The position numbers and the translations under genes are program-made. From positions 62,001 to 126,000 of the forward strand of contig NZ_WEGI01000011.1 in the NCBI RefSeq assembly GCF_009604425.1: a DNA stretch of 64,000 nt, given 5' to 3'. The notes beneath the pieces were generated by a model. The model was not told the DNA's origin and searched no databases. It saw only the letters and a program-made list of their open reading frames with translations. The first letter of the stretch is position 1. Each line of letters begins with the position of its first letter. The stretch comes from Nocardia aurantia. Its GTDB lineage: Bacteria > Actinomycetota > Actinomycetes > Mycobacteriales > Mycobacteriaceae. This document shows positions 8,793 to 16,639 of the stretch, in pieces.

Positions 8793-10069
8793 GCGCACCC
8801 GATGCCGCCTCGAATCACGCCGGTGGCTGCCCGGTCGCGTCGCGGCCGCCGGTATCGCTGTCCGGCCCCGTCTTCCACACCGATCCGCACCAGCTGTACG
8901 GCCAGATGCGCCGGGAGCACGGACCGGTGGTGTCGGTGGAGCTGCCCGGCGGCATCCCGGCCTGGCTGGTGATCGGCTATCGCGAATTGCACCAGGTGCT
9001 CAGCGATCCCGAGCTGTTCCCGCGGAACGTGGCGCTGTGGAACCAGTGGCCCAACATCCCGCCGGACTGGCCGCTGCTGCCGATGGTGGGGCAGCCGATG
9101 CCGTCGATCTATTTCAGCGCCGGCGCCGAGCACCGGCGGCACGTGACGATGGTGGAGCCCGCGCTGGAGGCGGTGGATCCGTTCGAATTGCGCCGCATCA
9201 CCGAGGAATTGGCCGATCGGCTGATCGACCTGTTCTGCGGCCGCGGTGAGGCGGACCTGATCGCGTCCTACGCCGAGCCGCTGCCGGTGTACGCGATCGG
9301 CCGGATCGTCGGCGTCGCCGACGAGGACATCCCGGACCTGGCCTGGACGATGAAGACGCTCGCCGACGGCGGCGCGGACGCCATCCTCGCCCATCAGCGG
9401 TTCGGCGAGCACACCCAGAAGCTGGTCGCCGCCCGGCGCAACCGGCCGGGCAACGACGTGACGAGCCGGATGATGCAGCATCCGATCCCGTTCACCGACG
9501 AGGAGTACGCGCTGGATCTGATGGCGATCCTGGCGGCCGGACATCTGACGACGGCGGACTGGATCGGCAACTCGGTGCGGCTCATGCTGGTCCAGGATCG
9601 TTTCGCGGCGGCCTTCGGCGGCGGGCGCAACAGCATCGCGCAGGCGATGAACGAAGTGCTGTGGGACGACGTGCCGTCCCAGATCCTGGCCGGGCGCTGG
9701 GCATCCCGCGACACCCGGCTCGCGGAGAAGGTGATCCGGTCCGGCGACATGCTGCTGCTGGGCCTGGCCGGCGCCAACACCGACCCGCACATCCGGCAGA
9801 ACCTGGACGACCGTCAGCAGGCGGCCTACACGGGCAACAACGCCCACTTCGGTTTCAGCTACGGCGAATACCGGTGCCCCTTCCCCGCGCAGCAGATCGG
9901 CGAGATCATCGCGCGGACCGGCATCGAGGTGTTGCTGGACCGGCTGCCCGACATCCAGCTCGGGGTGTCGGAGGCGACGCTGGCGCGGCGGCCCTCGGTA
10001 TTCCAGGGCGGAATGACCTCACTACCAGTCCGTTTCACCGCAGTCCGTCCGCTCGGAGGTCTATCGTGA
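8789..10069 (+). CDS. cytochrome P450 of the conservon, CYP157-like, lacking ExxR
   Basis: A 426-residue P450-fold protein translationally coupled to the GTPase gene (GTGA). The I-helix AGHLTT is intact. In the K-helix the invariant ExxR is replaced by EVLW (context MNEVLWDDVP), and the heme loop reads FSYGEYRCPFPAQQ, keeping the Cys ligand but lacking the usual His/Arg and terminal Gly. Loss of ExxR is a known peculiarity of the Streptomyces CYP157 family, which is also found in conservons and is often paired with CYP154. Whether it has monooxygenase activity is unclear. It may be a redox or effector component of the signalling complex. Confidence 0.85.
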   Translation: MSAPDAASNHAGGCPVASRPPVSLSGPVFHTDPHQLYGQMRREHGPVVSVELPGGIPAWLVIGYRELHQVLSDPELFPRNVALWNQWPNIPPDWPLLPMVGQPMPSIYFSAGAEHRRHVTMVEPALEAVDPFELRRITEELADRLIDLFCGRGEADLIASYAEPLPVYAIGRIVGVADEDIPDLAWTMKTLADGGADAILAHQRFGEHTQKLVAARRNRPGNDVTSRMMQHPIPFTDEEYALDLMAILAAGHLTTADWIGNSVRLMLVQDRFAAAFGGGRNSIAQAMNEVLWDDVPSQILAGRWASRDTRLAEKVIRSGDMLLLGLAGANTDPHIRQNLDDRQQAAYTGNNAHFGFSYGEYRCPFPAQQIGEIIARTGIEVLLDRLPDIQLGVSEATLARRPSVFQGGMTSLPVRFTAVRPLGGLS

Positions 10070-11298
10070 GCTCGAAATGCCCGTTCGGCGACACCATCTC
10101 GATCGATCCGATGGTCGGGGATCTGCCCGGCGAGACCGCGCGACTGCGGGCCGCCGGCGCGGTGGCCCGGATCGATCTGCTGGGCGCCCCCGCGCTGACC
10201 GTCACCGACCACACGCTGGCCCGGCAACTGCTGGTGGACAGCCGCCTGGTGAAGGACATCAACGCCTGGAGCCTGTGGCAGTCGGGCGCGGTCACCTACG
10301 AATGGCCGCTGATCGGCATGGTCGACGCCGGCCGTTCGATGTTCACCGTCGACGGGCCCGAGCATCGGCGGCTGCGGATCAAGACCACCCAGGCGCTGTC
10401 GCCGCGGCGGCTGGAACTGTTGCGTCCCACCGTGGCCCGGCTCACCGACGAGCTTCTCGACGATCTGGCCGAGGCCGGGCGCGACGGTGCGGTGGTGGAT
10501 CTGAAGCAGCTGTTCGCCTATCCGCTGCCGATGCGGGTGGTGGGCGAGTTGCTCGGCGTCGACCGCGTCGACCATCCGATGCTGCTGGAGTCCTACAAGA
10601 AGTTCTTCTCGGTGCTGACCCCGCAGGACGAACGGCTGCGGATCATCGCCGAACTGGACGACTACTACCTGGATCTGATCCGCAAGCGGACCGCGCAGCC
10701 CGGTGACGATCTGCTGTCCGCGCTCATCTTCGCCGACGACGGCGGCGACCGGCTGACCGAGGAGGAGGTCCTCGGCAATCTGAAGGCGCTGGTGGCCGCC
10801 GGGCACGAGACGACGGTCAGCCTCATCCTGAATGCGGTGCGCGCCTTGCTGATCCGCCCGGAGCAGCTGGCGCTGCTGCGGGCCGGCGACGCGGACTGGA
10901 AGCAGGCCGTGGAGGAGACGCTGCGGTACGAGAGCCCGTCGACGCATCTGCTGATGCGTTTCGCCACCGAGGACATTCCGGTGGGGGACGCGGTGATCGA
11001 GAAGGGCGAGGGCGTGGTGATGTCGTATCGCGCGATCGGCCGCGACACCGCCGTGCACGGCGCCGACGCCGACGAATTCGACATCGAGCGTCCGAGTGCC
11101 AACCGGCACTTGGCCTTCGGATACGGGCCGCACGTGTGCCCGGGCGCCGGCCTGTCGCGGCTGGAGGGCAATGTGGCCCTGCCGGCGTTGTTCGAGCGTT
11201 TCCCGGGGCTGCGACTGGCGGTGCCGGTGGCCGAGATCCGGAATCTGCCGGTGATGACGCAGAACGACATCGTGGCATTTCCGGTGCACTTGAGCTGA
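10066..11298 (+). CDS. cytochrome P450 of the conservon, CYP154-like, complete motifs
   Basis: A 410-residue soluble P450 with the normal catalytic set: I-helix AAGHETTVS, K-helix ETLRYESPS (ExxR present), and heme loop FGYGPHVCPGAGLSRLEG. It starts at GTG 10066, overlapping the stop of the ExxW P450 by four bases. The pairing of an ExxW P450 with a canonical P450 repeats the CYP157/CYP154 pairing of Streptomyces conservons. It needs ferredoxin and reductase partners, and none are adjacent. The substrate is unknown. Confidence 0.9.
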   Translation: MSSKCPFGDTISIDPMVGDLPGETARLRAAGAVARIDLLGAPALTVTDHTLARQLLVDSRLVKDINAWSLWQSGAVTYEWPLIGMVDAGRSMFTVDGPEHRRLRIKTTQALSPRRLELLRPTVARLTDELLDDLAEAGRDGAVVDLKQLFAYPLPMRVVGELLGVDRVDHPMLLESYKKFFSVLTPQDERLRIIAELDDYYLDLIRKRTAQPGDDLLSALIFADDGGDRLTEEEVLGNLKALVAAGHETTVSLILNAVRALLIRPEQLALLRAGDADWKQAVEETLRYESPSTHLLMRFATEDIPVGDAVIEKGEGVVMSYRAIGRDTAVHGADADEFDIERPSANRHLAFGYGPHVCPGAGLSRLEGNVALPALFERFPGLRLAVPVAEIRNLPVMTQNDIVAFPVHLS

Positions 11299-11384
11299 TT
11301 TCGCCGATACGGTGGTCCGGCGTACCGATCGGTGTGCCGGATATCGCCATTGCTCTTACGATTCGGATAGCTTTCGAATAGCGT

Positions 11385-12629
11385 GTGCGTGTGCTCGAAC
11401 CCGTAGCGTCGGTCGATTCGGACCCGGCTCCGATTCCGCTGTTCGGCCCGCGCTTCCTGAACGATCCCCGAGGGCTGTATCGCGAGATGCGGCGCGGACA
11501 CGGTGCGGTGGTGCCGGTGGAGCTGCCCGGCGGCCTGCCCGCCTGGCTGGTCATCGGTTACCGCGAATTGCACCAGGTCACCAGCGATCCCGAACTCTAT
11601 CCCCGGGACGCGGCGCTGTGGAACCAGTGGCCGAACGTGCCGCCGGACTGGCCGCTGCTGCCCATCCTCCCGATCTCGCCGTCCCCGGCGCTCGCCGACA
11701 ACACGCACCGCGCGCAGCAGGCCAATCTCGACGCGGCGCTGGAGACCATGGACGCGTTCGCGCTGCGGCGTGACTGTGAGGAACTGTCCGACCGGCTGAT
11801 CGACAGTTTCTGCGGTCGTGGCACCGCGGATCTGGTCGGCGCGTTCGCCGAACCCCTGCCGGTGCTGGCGCTGGCCCGCCTGATCGGCCTGCCGGACGCC
11901 GAGGGCCTGGAACTGCTGCGCTCGATGGAGGTCATCGGCGATGCCGGCGCCGACTCCATGCAGGCGTACGGCCGGCTGGCGGAGAGCATGCGGCAGTTGA
12001 TCATCCACAAGCGCGACCGGCCGGGCCCGGATCTGGCGACCGCTCTGTTGCAGCAGGGCACCTACACCGAGGAGGCGTGCGGCCTGACGCTGATGTCGGT
12101 GCTGTTCGCCGGGCACATCACCACCGCCGACTGGCTGGTGCACTCGATGCGGCTGATGCTCACCGACGACCGGTTCGCCAGCGCCTTCGGCGGCGGCCGG
12201 CGCAGTATCGGCCAGGCGATGAACGAGGTGCTGTGGGAGGAGACCCCCACGCAGATCCTCGCGGGTCGCTGGGCGGCGCGCGATACTCGGCTGGGCGACA
12301 AGGTGATTCGCGCGGGCGACATGCTGCTGCTCGGCCTGGCCGCCGCCAATTCCGATCCGGAGGTGCGGCAGTACACCGGGGTCGAGCCGTCGAGCATCGG
12401 CAACAGCGCGCATTTCGCGTTCGGACACGGCGAATACCGTTGCCCCTACGGCGCACAACAGATGGCCGAGACGATCGCGCGGACCGGTATCGAGGTGCTG
12501 CTGGACCGGTTGCCGGACATCGACCTGGCCGTCGAGCCCGAGACCTTGGTGCGCCGGCCGTCACCGTTCCTCAGCGGGATGACCTCGCTGCCGGTGCGAT
12601 TCACCGCGGTGCGGCCCCTGAGCGGCTGA
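11385..12629 (+). CDS. second CYP157-like cytochrome P450 lacking ExxR (paralogue of 8789-10069)
   Basis: A 414-residue paralogue of the first conservon P450. Long stretches agree (VELPGG-PAWLVIGYRELHQV, ALWNQWPN-PPDWPLLP, and the ends GMTSLPVRFTAVRPL). It again has ExxW (NEVLWEETP), while its heme loop FGHGEYRCPYGAQQ is somewhat more canonical. It is 86 bp behind the second P450, not overlapping, and no Shine-Dalgarno sequence precedes the start. GTG 11385 and GTG 11391 are both possible. The end lies 98 bp before an IclR gene. It probably arose by duplication of the first P450 and diverged most around residues 90-105. Confidence 0.85.
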   Translation: MRVLEPVASVDSDPAPIPLFGPRFLNDPRGLYREMRRGHGAVVPVELPGGLPAWLVIGYRELHQVTSDPELYPRDAALWNQWPNVPPDWPLLPILPISPSPALADNTHRAQQANLDAALETMDAFALRRDCEELSDRLIDSFCGRGTADLVGAFAEPLPVLALARLIGLPDAEGLELLRSMEVIGDAGADSMQAYGRLAESMRQLIIHKRDRPGPDLATALLQQGTYTEEACGLTLMSVLFAGHITTADWLVHSMRLMLTDDRFASAFGGGRRSIGQAMNEVLWEETPTQILAGRWAARDTRLGDKVIRAGDMLLLGLAAANSDPEVRQYTGVEPSSIGNSAHFAFGHGEYRCPYGAQQMAETIARTGIEVLLDRLPDIDLAVEPETLVRRPSPFLSGMTSLPVRFTAVRPLSG

Positions 12630-12727
12630 ACCGCCCGCGGTGGCACGGAATCGCGGTGCGCCGAATCCTTGTGGCGAATCCGGTGTCGTCCGATAGTTCC
12701 CTGGAGGCGGAACCTGAGGAGGATGCC

Positions 12728-13483
12728 ATGAGCGAGCAGCCGAGGTCGGGAACACAGGCGGTGGATCGGGCGCTCCACGTGCTGAACTGCTTCGCGGGAA
12801 CGGATCCGGAGCTGTCGGTGAGCGAGCTGGCCCAGCGCGCCCGGCTGCCGGTGAGTACGACGCATCGGCTGGCGCAGGCCCTGGTCCGGGGTGGTCTGCT
12901 GGAGCAGGATCTGGGCACGGACCGGTACCGGGTGGGTAGCGGGCTGGCCGATCTGGCCGGACCGGCGCTGGCGCGACTGGGTTTCGACACCGTGGCGCAG
13001 GCCGGGATCGAGGCCGTGGCCCCACATGTGTACGCGCTCGCCGCCGGCATCCGGATCACGGTGAACCTCAACGTCGCCGATCGCGCCGAGTCGGTGTCGG
13101 TTCTGCAGGCGCGGCCGCCGGTGTGGTTCTGCGCCAATCAGGTTCAGACGGCGCGGCGGCCGCTGTACGCCAGCGCGGCGGGGCGGGCCATGCTGGCGTT
13201 CGCCCCGGGCGACCGGATGCCGGCGCCGGTGCGCCAGAGCCTGCACGGCGTGCGCCGGACCGGGTTCGCGGTGGAGGAGATCGACGCGGCCGAGCCGGTG
13301 CGGTCGGTGGCCGTGCCCATCCTGAGCGCGGATCGGCAGGTGTGGGGCGCGTTGAGCGTCCAGGCCCGGTCGGTGCGGCTCAACGACGAACTGGTCCGGA
13401 CGGTGGTGCCGGCCATGCGGCAACTGGCGGGCCGGCTGAGTCCGTATTTTCACGCCGAGGCCGCGGCGCACACTTCCGAGTAA
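12728..13483 (+). CDS. IclR-family transcriptional regulator
   Basis: A 251-residue IclR protein. It has an N-terminal winged helix-turn-helix (QAVDRALHVLNCF, LSVSELAQRARLPVSTTHRLAQALVRGGLL) and a C-terminal effector-binding domain with RRPLYASAAGRAMLAF. The ATG at 12728 has a strong GAGGAGG. It sits directly upstream of, and in the same direction as, the organosulfur transport/oxidation genes, so it is likely their local regulator. An inverted repeat at 13491-13511 between it and the transporter is a candidate target. Confidence 0.88.
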   Translation: MSEQPRSGTQAVDRALHVLNCFAGTDPELSVSELAQRARLPVSTTHRLAQALVRGGLLEQDLGTDRYRVGSGLADLAGPALARLGFDTVAQAGIEAVAPHVYALAAGIRITVNLNVADRAESVSVLQARPPVWFCANQVQTARRPLYASAAGRAMLAFAPGDRMPAPVRQSLHGVRRTGFAVEEIDAAEPVRSVAVPILSADRQVWGALSVQARSVRLNDELVRTVVPAMRQLAGRLSPYFHAEAAAHTSE

Positions 13484-13490
13484 TTAAAAT

Positions 13491-13511
13491 CACGCTGATT
13501 TCCACAGCGTG
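13491..13511. promoter_or_regulatory. perfect 7-bp inverted repeat ahead of the transporter genes
   Basis: CACGCTG (13491-13497) and CAGCGTG (13505-13511) are exact inverted repeats around a 7-nt loop. They lie just after the IclR stop and about 90 bp before the substrate-binding protein start. The site may be an IclR operator. A hairpin terminator is also possible, but on the plus strand no U-tract follows, while on the minus strand the hairpin would be followed by ATTTTAATTA although no minus-strand gene lies there. Confidence 0.45.
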
Positions 13512-13602
13512 AAAAGCGTATTGCCCGGCGGCCGATCCGCCAGCACGATTGATTCAGCGGCGAGTTGTTCGCCGCAGTCGTCCGCATATATCAGGAACAG
13601 GC

Positions 13603-14691
13603 ATGCTGGAGAATCCGATAAAATCCACACGTAAAAAGCGGTTGTACCGAACGCTCTACGCACTGTTGACGCTGTGCCTGATCGCCGGGACCGTCGCGGC
13701 GTGTGGCAAAGGCGGCTCGGGCGCCACGGCGGACGGCAAGTCGATCCTTCGCTACCAGGGCTCGACCGGTCAGGTCGGCGCCTTCGAATTGGCCGCGGAT
13801 CTGGGTTACTTCTCGAAGATACAATTGCACTGGGAAGGCGACACCACCAGCGGCCCGGCCAATATCCAGGCCGCCGCCACGAAACAGATCGAATTCGGCA
13901 GCGCCTTCAACGGCGCGGTGGTCAAATTGTCCGCCGGCGGTGCGCCGATCACCTCGGTCCTGTCCTCCTACGGCGCGGACCAGGACTCGTTCACCGGATA
14001 TTTCGTGCGTGACGATTCCGGTATCAAGAGCGCTCGCGACCTCATCGGCAAGAAGGTCGGGGTGAACACCCTCGGCGCCCACCACGAGTTCATCACCCGG
14101 GAATGGCTGCATCAGCAGGGGCTCAGCGAGCCGGAGATCAAGCAGGTACAGCTGGTCGTGCTGCCGCCGGTCAGCACCGAGGAGGCCCTGCGCAAGGGAC
14201 AGATCGACGTCGCCGCGCTGGGCAGCGTCTTCCGGGAGACCGCGGTCGCGCGCGGCGGTATCCATTCGCTGTACACGGACAAGGATCTGTTCGGTCAGTT
14301 CGACTACGGCACCTACGTTTTCCGCAAGGATTACATCGCCGCGCACCAGGACGCCGTGCGGGATTTCGTCCAGGGCACCGCCCGCGCGATCCGCTGGGCC
14401 CAGGTCACCCCGCGCGACCAGGTGGTCGCCCGCTTCACCGACATCATCAGCAAGCGCGGCCGCAACGAGAATCTCGACCTGCTGAAGTGGTATCGCAGCA
14501 CCGGTATCCCCGCGCCGGGCGGAGTGATCGCCGACAAGGAGATCCAGATCTGGATCGACTGGCTCGTCCGCAACGGTGAACTGCCGCAAGGCAAATACCG
14601 GGCCACCGACCTGTACACCAATCAGTACAACCCCTACGCAAACGGCACCTACAAACCCGACGCCGGTCCGACCGGGGAGGCAGCGAAATGA
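13603..14691 (+). CDS. ABC transporter substrate-binding lipoprotein (SsuA/TauA/NrtA-like)
   Basis: A 362-residue extracytoplasmic binding protein of the nitrate/sulfonate/taurine class. It has a basic N-terminus, a hydrophobic stretch and the lipobox TVAAC with Cys34, so it should be lipid-anchored. The mature part shows typical features: LRYQGSTGQVGAFELAADLG, AATKQIEFGSAFNGAVVKL, GKKVGVNTLGAHHEFITREW and ALRKGQIDVAALG. The ATG at 13603 (MLENPIKST) places the signal peptide correctly. The earlier start at 13549 would add 18 residues before it. It overlaps the ATPase gene by ATGA. Associated oxygenases suggest sulfonate or another organosulfur compound as ligand. Confidence 0.87.
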   Translation: MLENPIKSTRKKRLYRTLYALLTLCLIAGTVAACGKGGSGATADGKSILRYQGSTGQVGAFELAADLGYFSKIQLHWEGDTTSGPANIQAAATKQIEFGSAFNGAVVKLSAGGAPITSVLSSYGADQDSFTGYFVRDDSGIKSARDLIGKKVGVNTLGAHHEFITREWLHQQGLSEPEIKQVQLVVLPPVSTEEALRKGQIDVAALGSVFRETAVARGGIHSLYTDKDLFGQFDYGTYVFRKDYIAAHQDAVRDFVQGTARAIRWAQVTPRDQVVARFTDIISKRGRNENLDLLKWYRSTGIPAPGGVIADKEIQIWIDWLVRNGELPQGKYRATDLYTNQYNPYANGTYKPDAGPTGEAAK

Positions 14692-15530
14692 CCACAGCGA
14701 CAACGCAAGTGAAACTGTCGATCTCCGGGGTCGGTAAGGAATTCGCCGCCCGCGGCCGATCCGGTGGCGCCCTCGCCGCACTGCGGGACGTGACGCTGGA
14801 ATTGCGTACCGGCGAATTCCTGGTGCTGGTCGGGCCGAGCGGATCCGGGAAGTCGACCCTGCTGGACCTGCTCGGCGGGCTGACGGCGCCGAGCAGCGGG
14901 CAGATCCTGCTGGACGGGCGGCCGATCACCGGCCCCGGGCTGGATCGGGGCGTCGTCTTCCAGCAGTACGCGTTGCTGCCGTGGCGCACCGCGCGGGCCA
15001 ACATCGAATTCGGCTTGGAGGCCAAGGGAATCCGCCGGAAGCAGCGTCGGGCCGTCGCGGACGACTACCTGGAACTGGTGGGGCTCGGCGGTTTCGGTGA
15101 CCGCTATCCGCACGAGCTGTCCGGCGGGATGAAGCAGCGGGTCGCGATCGCTCGCAGCCTGGCCTTCGATCCCGAGGTCCTGCTGATGGACGAGCCCTTC
15201 GCGGCGCTGGACGCGCAGACCCGGGAATCGTTGCAGGACGAGCTTTTGCGGATCTGGCAGACCACGGGCAAGACGATCCTGTTCATCACCCACGGTATCG
15301 ACGAGGCCGTGTATCTGGGTCAGCGCGTGGCCGTGCTGACCTCGCGGCCGGGCCGGATCAAGGCCGTGGTGGACATCGACATCGACCGGGACGGTGACGA
15401 TATCCGGTCCAGTGAGCAGTTCCGCCGGCTGCGGCACGAGATCTGGACGCTGCTGCAGAGCGAGGTGACCCGGGCCCAGGGGCTCGAGCGCGTGGCGATA
15501 TCGGCCCGGACCGGCGCGTCCGGACAGTGA
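14688..15530 (+). CDS. ABC transporter ATPase (SsuB/TauB-like)
   Basis: A 280-residue ATPase with Walker A GPSGSGKST, Q-loop VVFQQYALLPW, signature LSGGMKQRVAIARSL, Walker B EVLLMDEPFAALD and the switch His in FITHGIDEA. The LLPW after the Q-loop is common in nitrate/sulfonate/taurine ATPases. It is coupled to the lipoprotein gene by ATGA, and the permease gene follows after 12 bp. Confidence 0.95.
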   Translation: MTTATTQVKLSISGVGKEFAARGRSGGALAALRDVTLELRTGEFLVLVGPSGSGKSTLLDLLGGLTAPSSGQILLDGRPITGPGLDRGVVFQQYALLPWRTARANIEFGLEAKGIRRKQRRAVADDYLELVGLGGFGDRYPHELSGGMKQRVAIARSLAFDPEVLLMDEPFAALDAQTRESLQDELLRIWQTTGKTILFITHGIDEAVYLGQRVAVLTSRPGRIKAVVDIDIDRDGDDIRSSEQFRRLRHEIWTLLQSEVTRAQGLERVAISARTGASGQ

Positions 15531-15542
15531 CGGAGGAATTCC

Positions 15543-16586
15543 ATGTCCAGTGTTGTTCAGATCATTCCGAGGGCGGCCGAGGCCGACAGGTCGGAGACCG
15601 CGAGCTCGGCGACCACGGCCGTCCGGACCGCCGTCGCCGCGCCGGTGACCGCCGCGCGGTCAGGCGCCGCCGCACCGGCCGATACCGTCGCCGCGGCTGA
15701 CACTGTCGCTGTAGCCGATACCGTTGCTGCGGCCGATACCGTTGCCGCGGCCGGAGGCGCCGTGCCGGTGCCCGATTCCGCGGACCGGGACATCCGGTCG
15801 CGGTCGGTCGTCCGCGTCGCCGCCGCCTTCGCAGGCCGGCTGTTGTGGCGAATCGTCAAGCCGCTGATCGTGATCGCGGTGTTCGCCGGCATCTGGGAGG
15901 CGTCGCCGCGGCTGGGCCTGGTCGACGAGGTGTTCCTGCCACCGCTGTCGACGGTGCTCGGCGCGTTCGTGGATCTGGTGCGCAGCGGCGAGATGGCCGA
16001 GCACGTCGAGGCGAGCCTCGCCCGCTCGGTGGTCGGTTTCGCCCTCGCGGTCGTGGTGGCGGTACCGGTCGGCGTCGCCATCGCCTGGTACAAGCCGATC
16101 GCCGAATTCCTCAATCCGCTGCTCGAATTGTTCCGCAACACCGCCGCACTGGCCCTGCTACCGGTGTTCGTGCTGATCCTCGGCATCGGCGAGACCTCGA
16201 AGATCGCGCTGGTGGTGTACGCCGCGTTCTTCCCGATCCTGCTGAACACCATCAACGGTGTCCGCACCGTCGATCCGCTGCTGGTGAAATCCGCTGTCTC
16301 CCTCGGCTTCTCACCCTTGCGCCTGTTCGCGAAGGTGATCCTGCCGGCCTCGGTGCCATCCATCTTCACCGGTGTGCGGATGGCGGCCGCCGCCTCGATC
16401 CTGGTGCTGATCGCGGCCGAGATGGTCGGCGCCCGAGCCGGATTGGGCTACCTCATCACCGCCGCCCAGCAGAACTTCCAGATCCCGCAGATGTACGCCG
16501 GCATCCTCGCGATCTCGCTGGTGGGCCTGCTGTTCAACGCCGTACTGGTCGGCATCGAACGCCGCCTGTCCCGCTGGCGCAGCTAG
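15543..16586 (+). CDS. ABC transporter permease (SsuC/TauC-like) with repeat-bearing N-terminal extension
   Basis: A 347-residue permease. The C-terminal about 250 residues form the usual six-helix BPD_transp_1 domain, including the EAA-type loop (VDPLLVKSAVSLGFSPLRLFAKVILPASVP). Unusually, about 90 Ala/Thr/Val-rich residues precede the first membrane helix, including four copies of a DTVAAA-like hexapeptide encoded by 18-bp tandem repeats. The start at 15543 has GGAGGAATTCC upstream. The extension is likely cytoplasmic and disordered. Confidence 0.92.
   Translation: MSSVVQIIPRAAEADRSETASSATTAVRTAVAAPVTAARSGAAAPADTVAAADTVAVADTVAAADTVAAAGGAVPVPDSADRDIRSRSVVRVAAAFAGRLLWRIVKPLIVIAVFAGIWEASPRLGLVDEVFLPPLSTVLGAFVDLVRSGEMAEHVEASLARSVVGFALAVVVAVPVGVAIAWYKPIAEFLNPLLELFRNTAALALLPVFVLILGIGETSKIALVVYAAFFPILLNTINGVRTVDPLLVKSAVSLGFSPLRLFAKVILPASVPSIFTGVRMAAAASILVLIAAEMVGARAGLGYLITAAQQNFQIPQMYAGILAISLVGLLFNAVLVGIERRLSRWRS
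15681..15752 (+). repeat. 18-bp tandem repeat (4 copies) in the permease N-terminus
   Basis: Four adjacent 18-bp units begin at 15681, 15699, 15717 and 15735 (GATACCGTCGCCGCGGCT and variants). They encode DTVAAA, DTVAVA, DTVAAA and DTVAAA. Most differences between copies are at the wobble base of a codon, so the peptide is nearly kept while the DNA has drifted. Confidence 0.9.
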
Positions 16587-16639
16587 ATCCGCGCTCGCCC
16601 GGCCTCCGGCAACCACTTCACGAAGGACGTTCGACTCCG

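Noticed and set aside
7607..9847. Minus-strand frame of 746 codons
   Set aside because: Covers the conservon genes on the other strand, which have clear roadblock, DUF742, GTPase and P450 motifs. The translation is His/Arg/Gln-rich.
11340..11384. Promoter immediately before the third P450
   Set aside because: TTGCTC and several TA-containing hexamers are present, but no pair has good spacing and sequence, so I did not list one.
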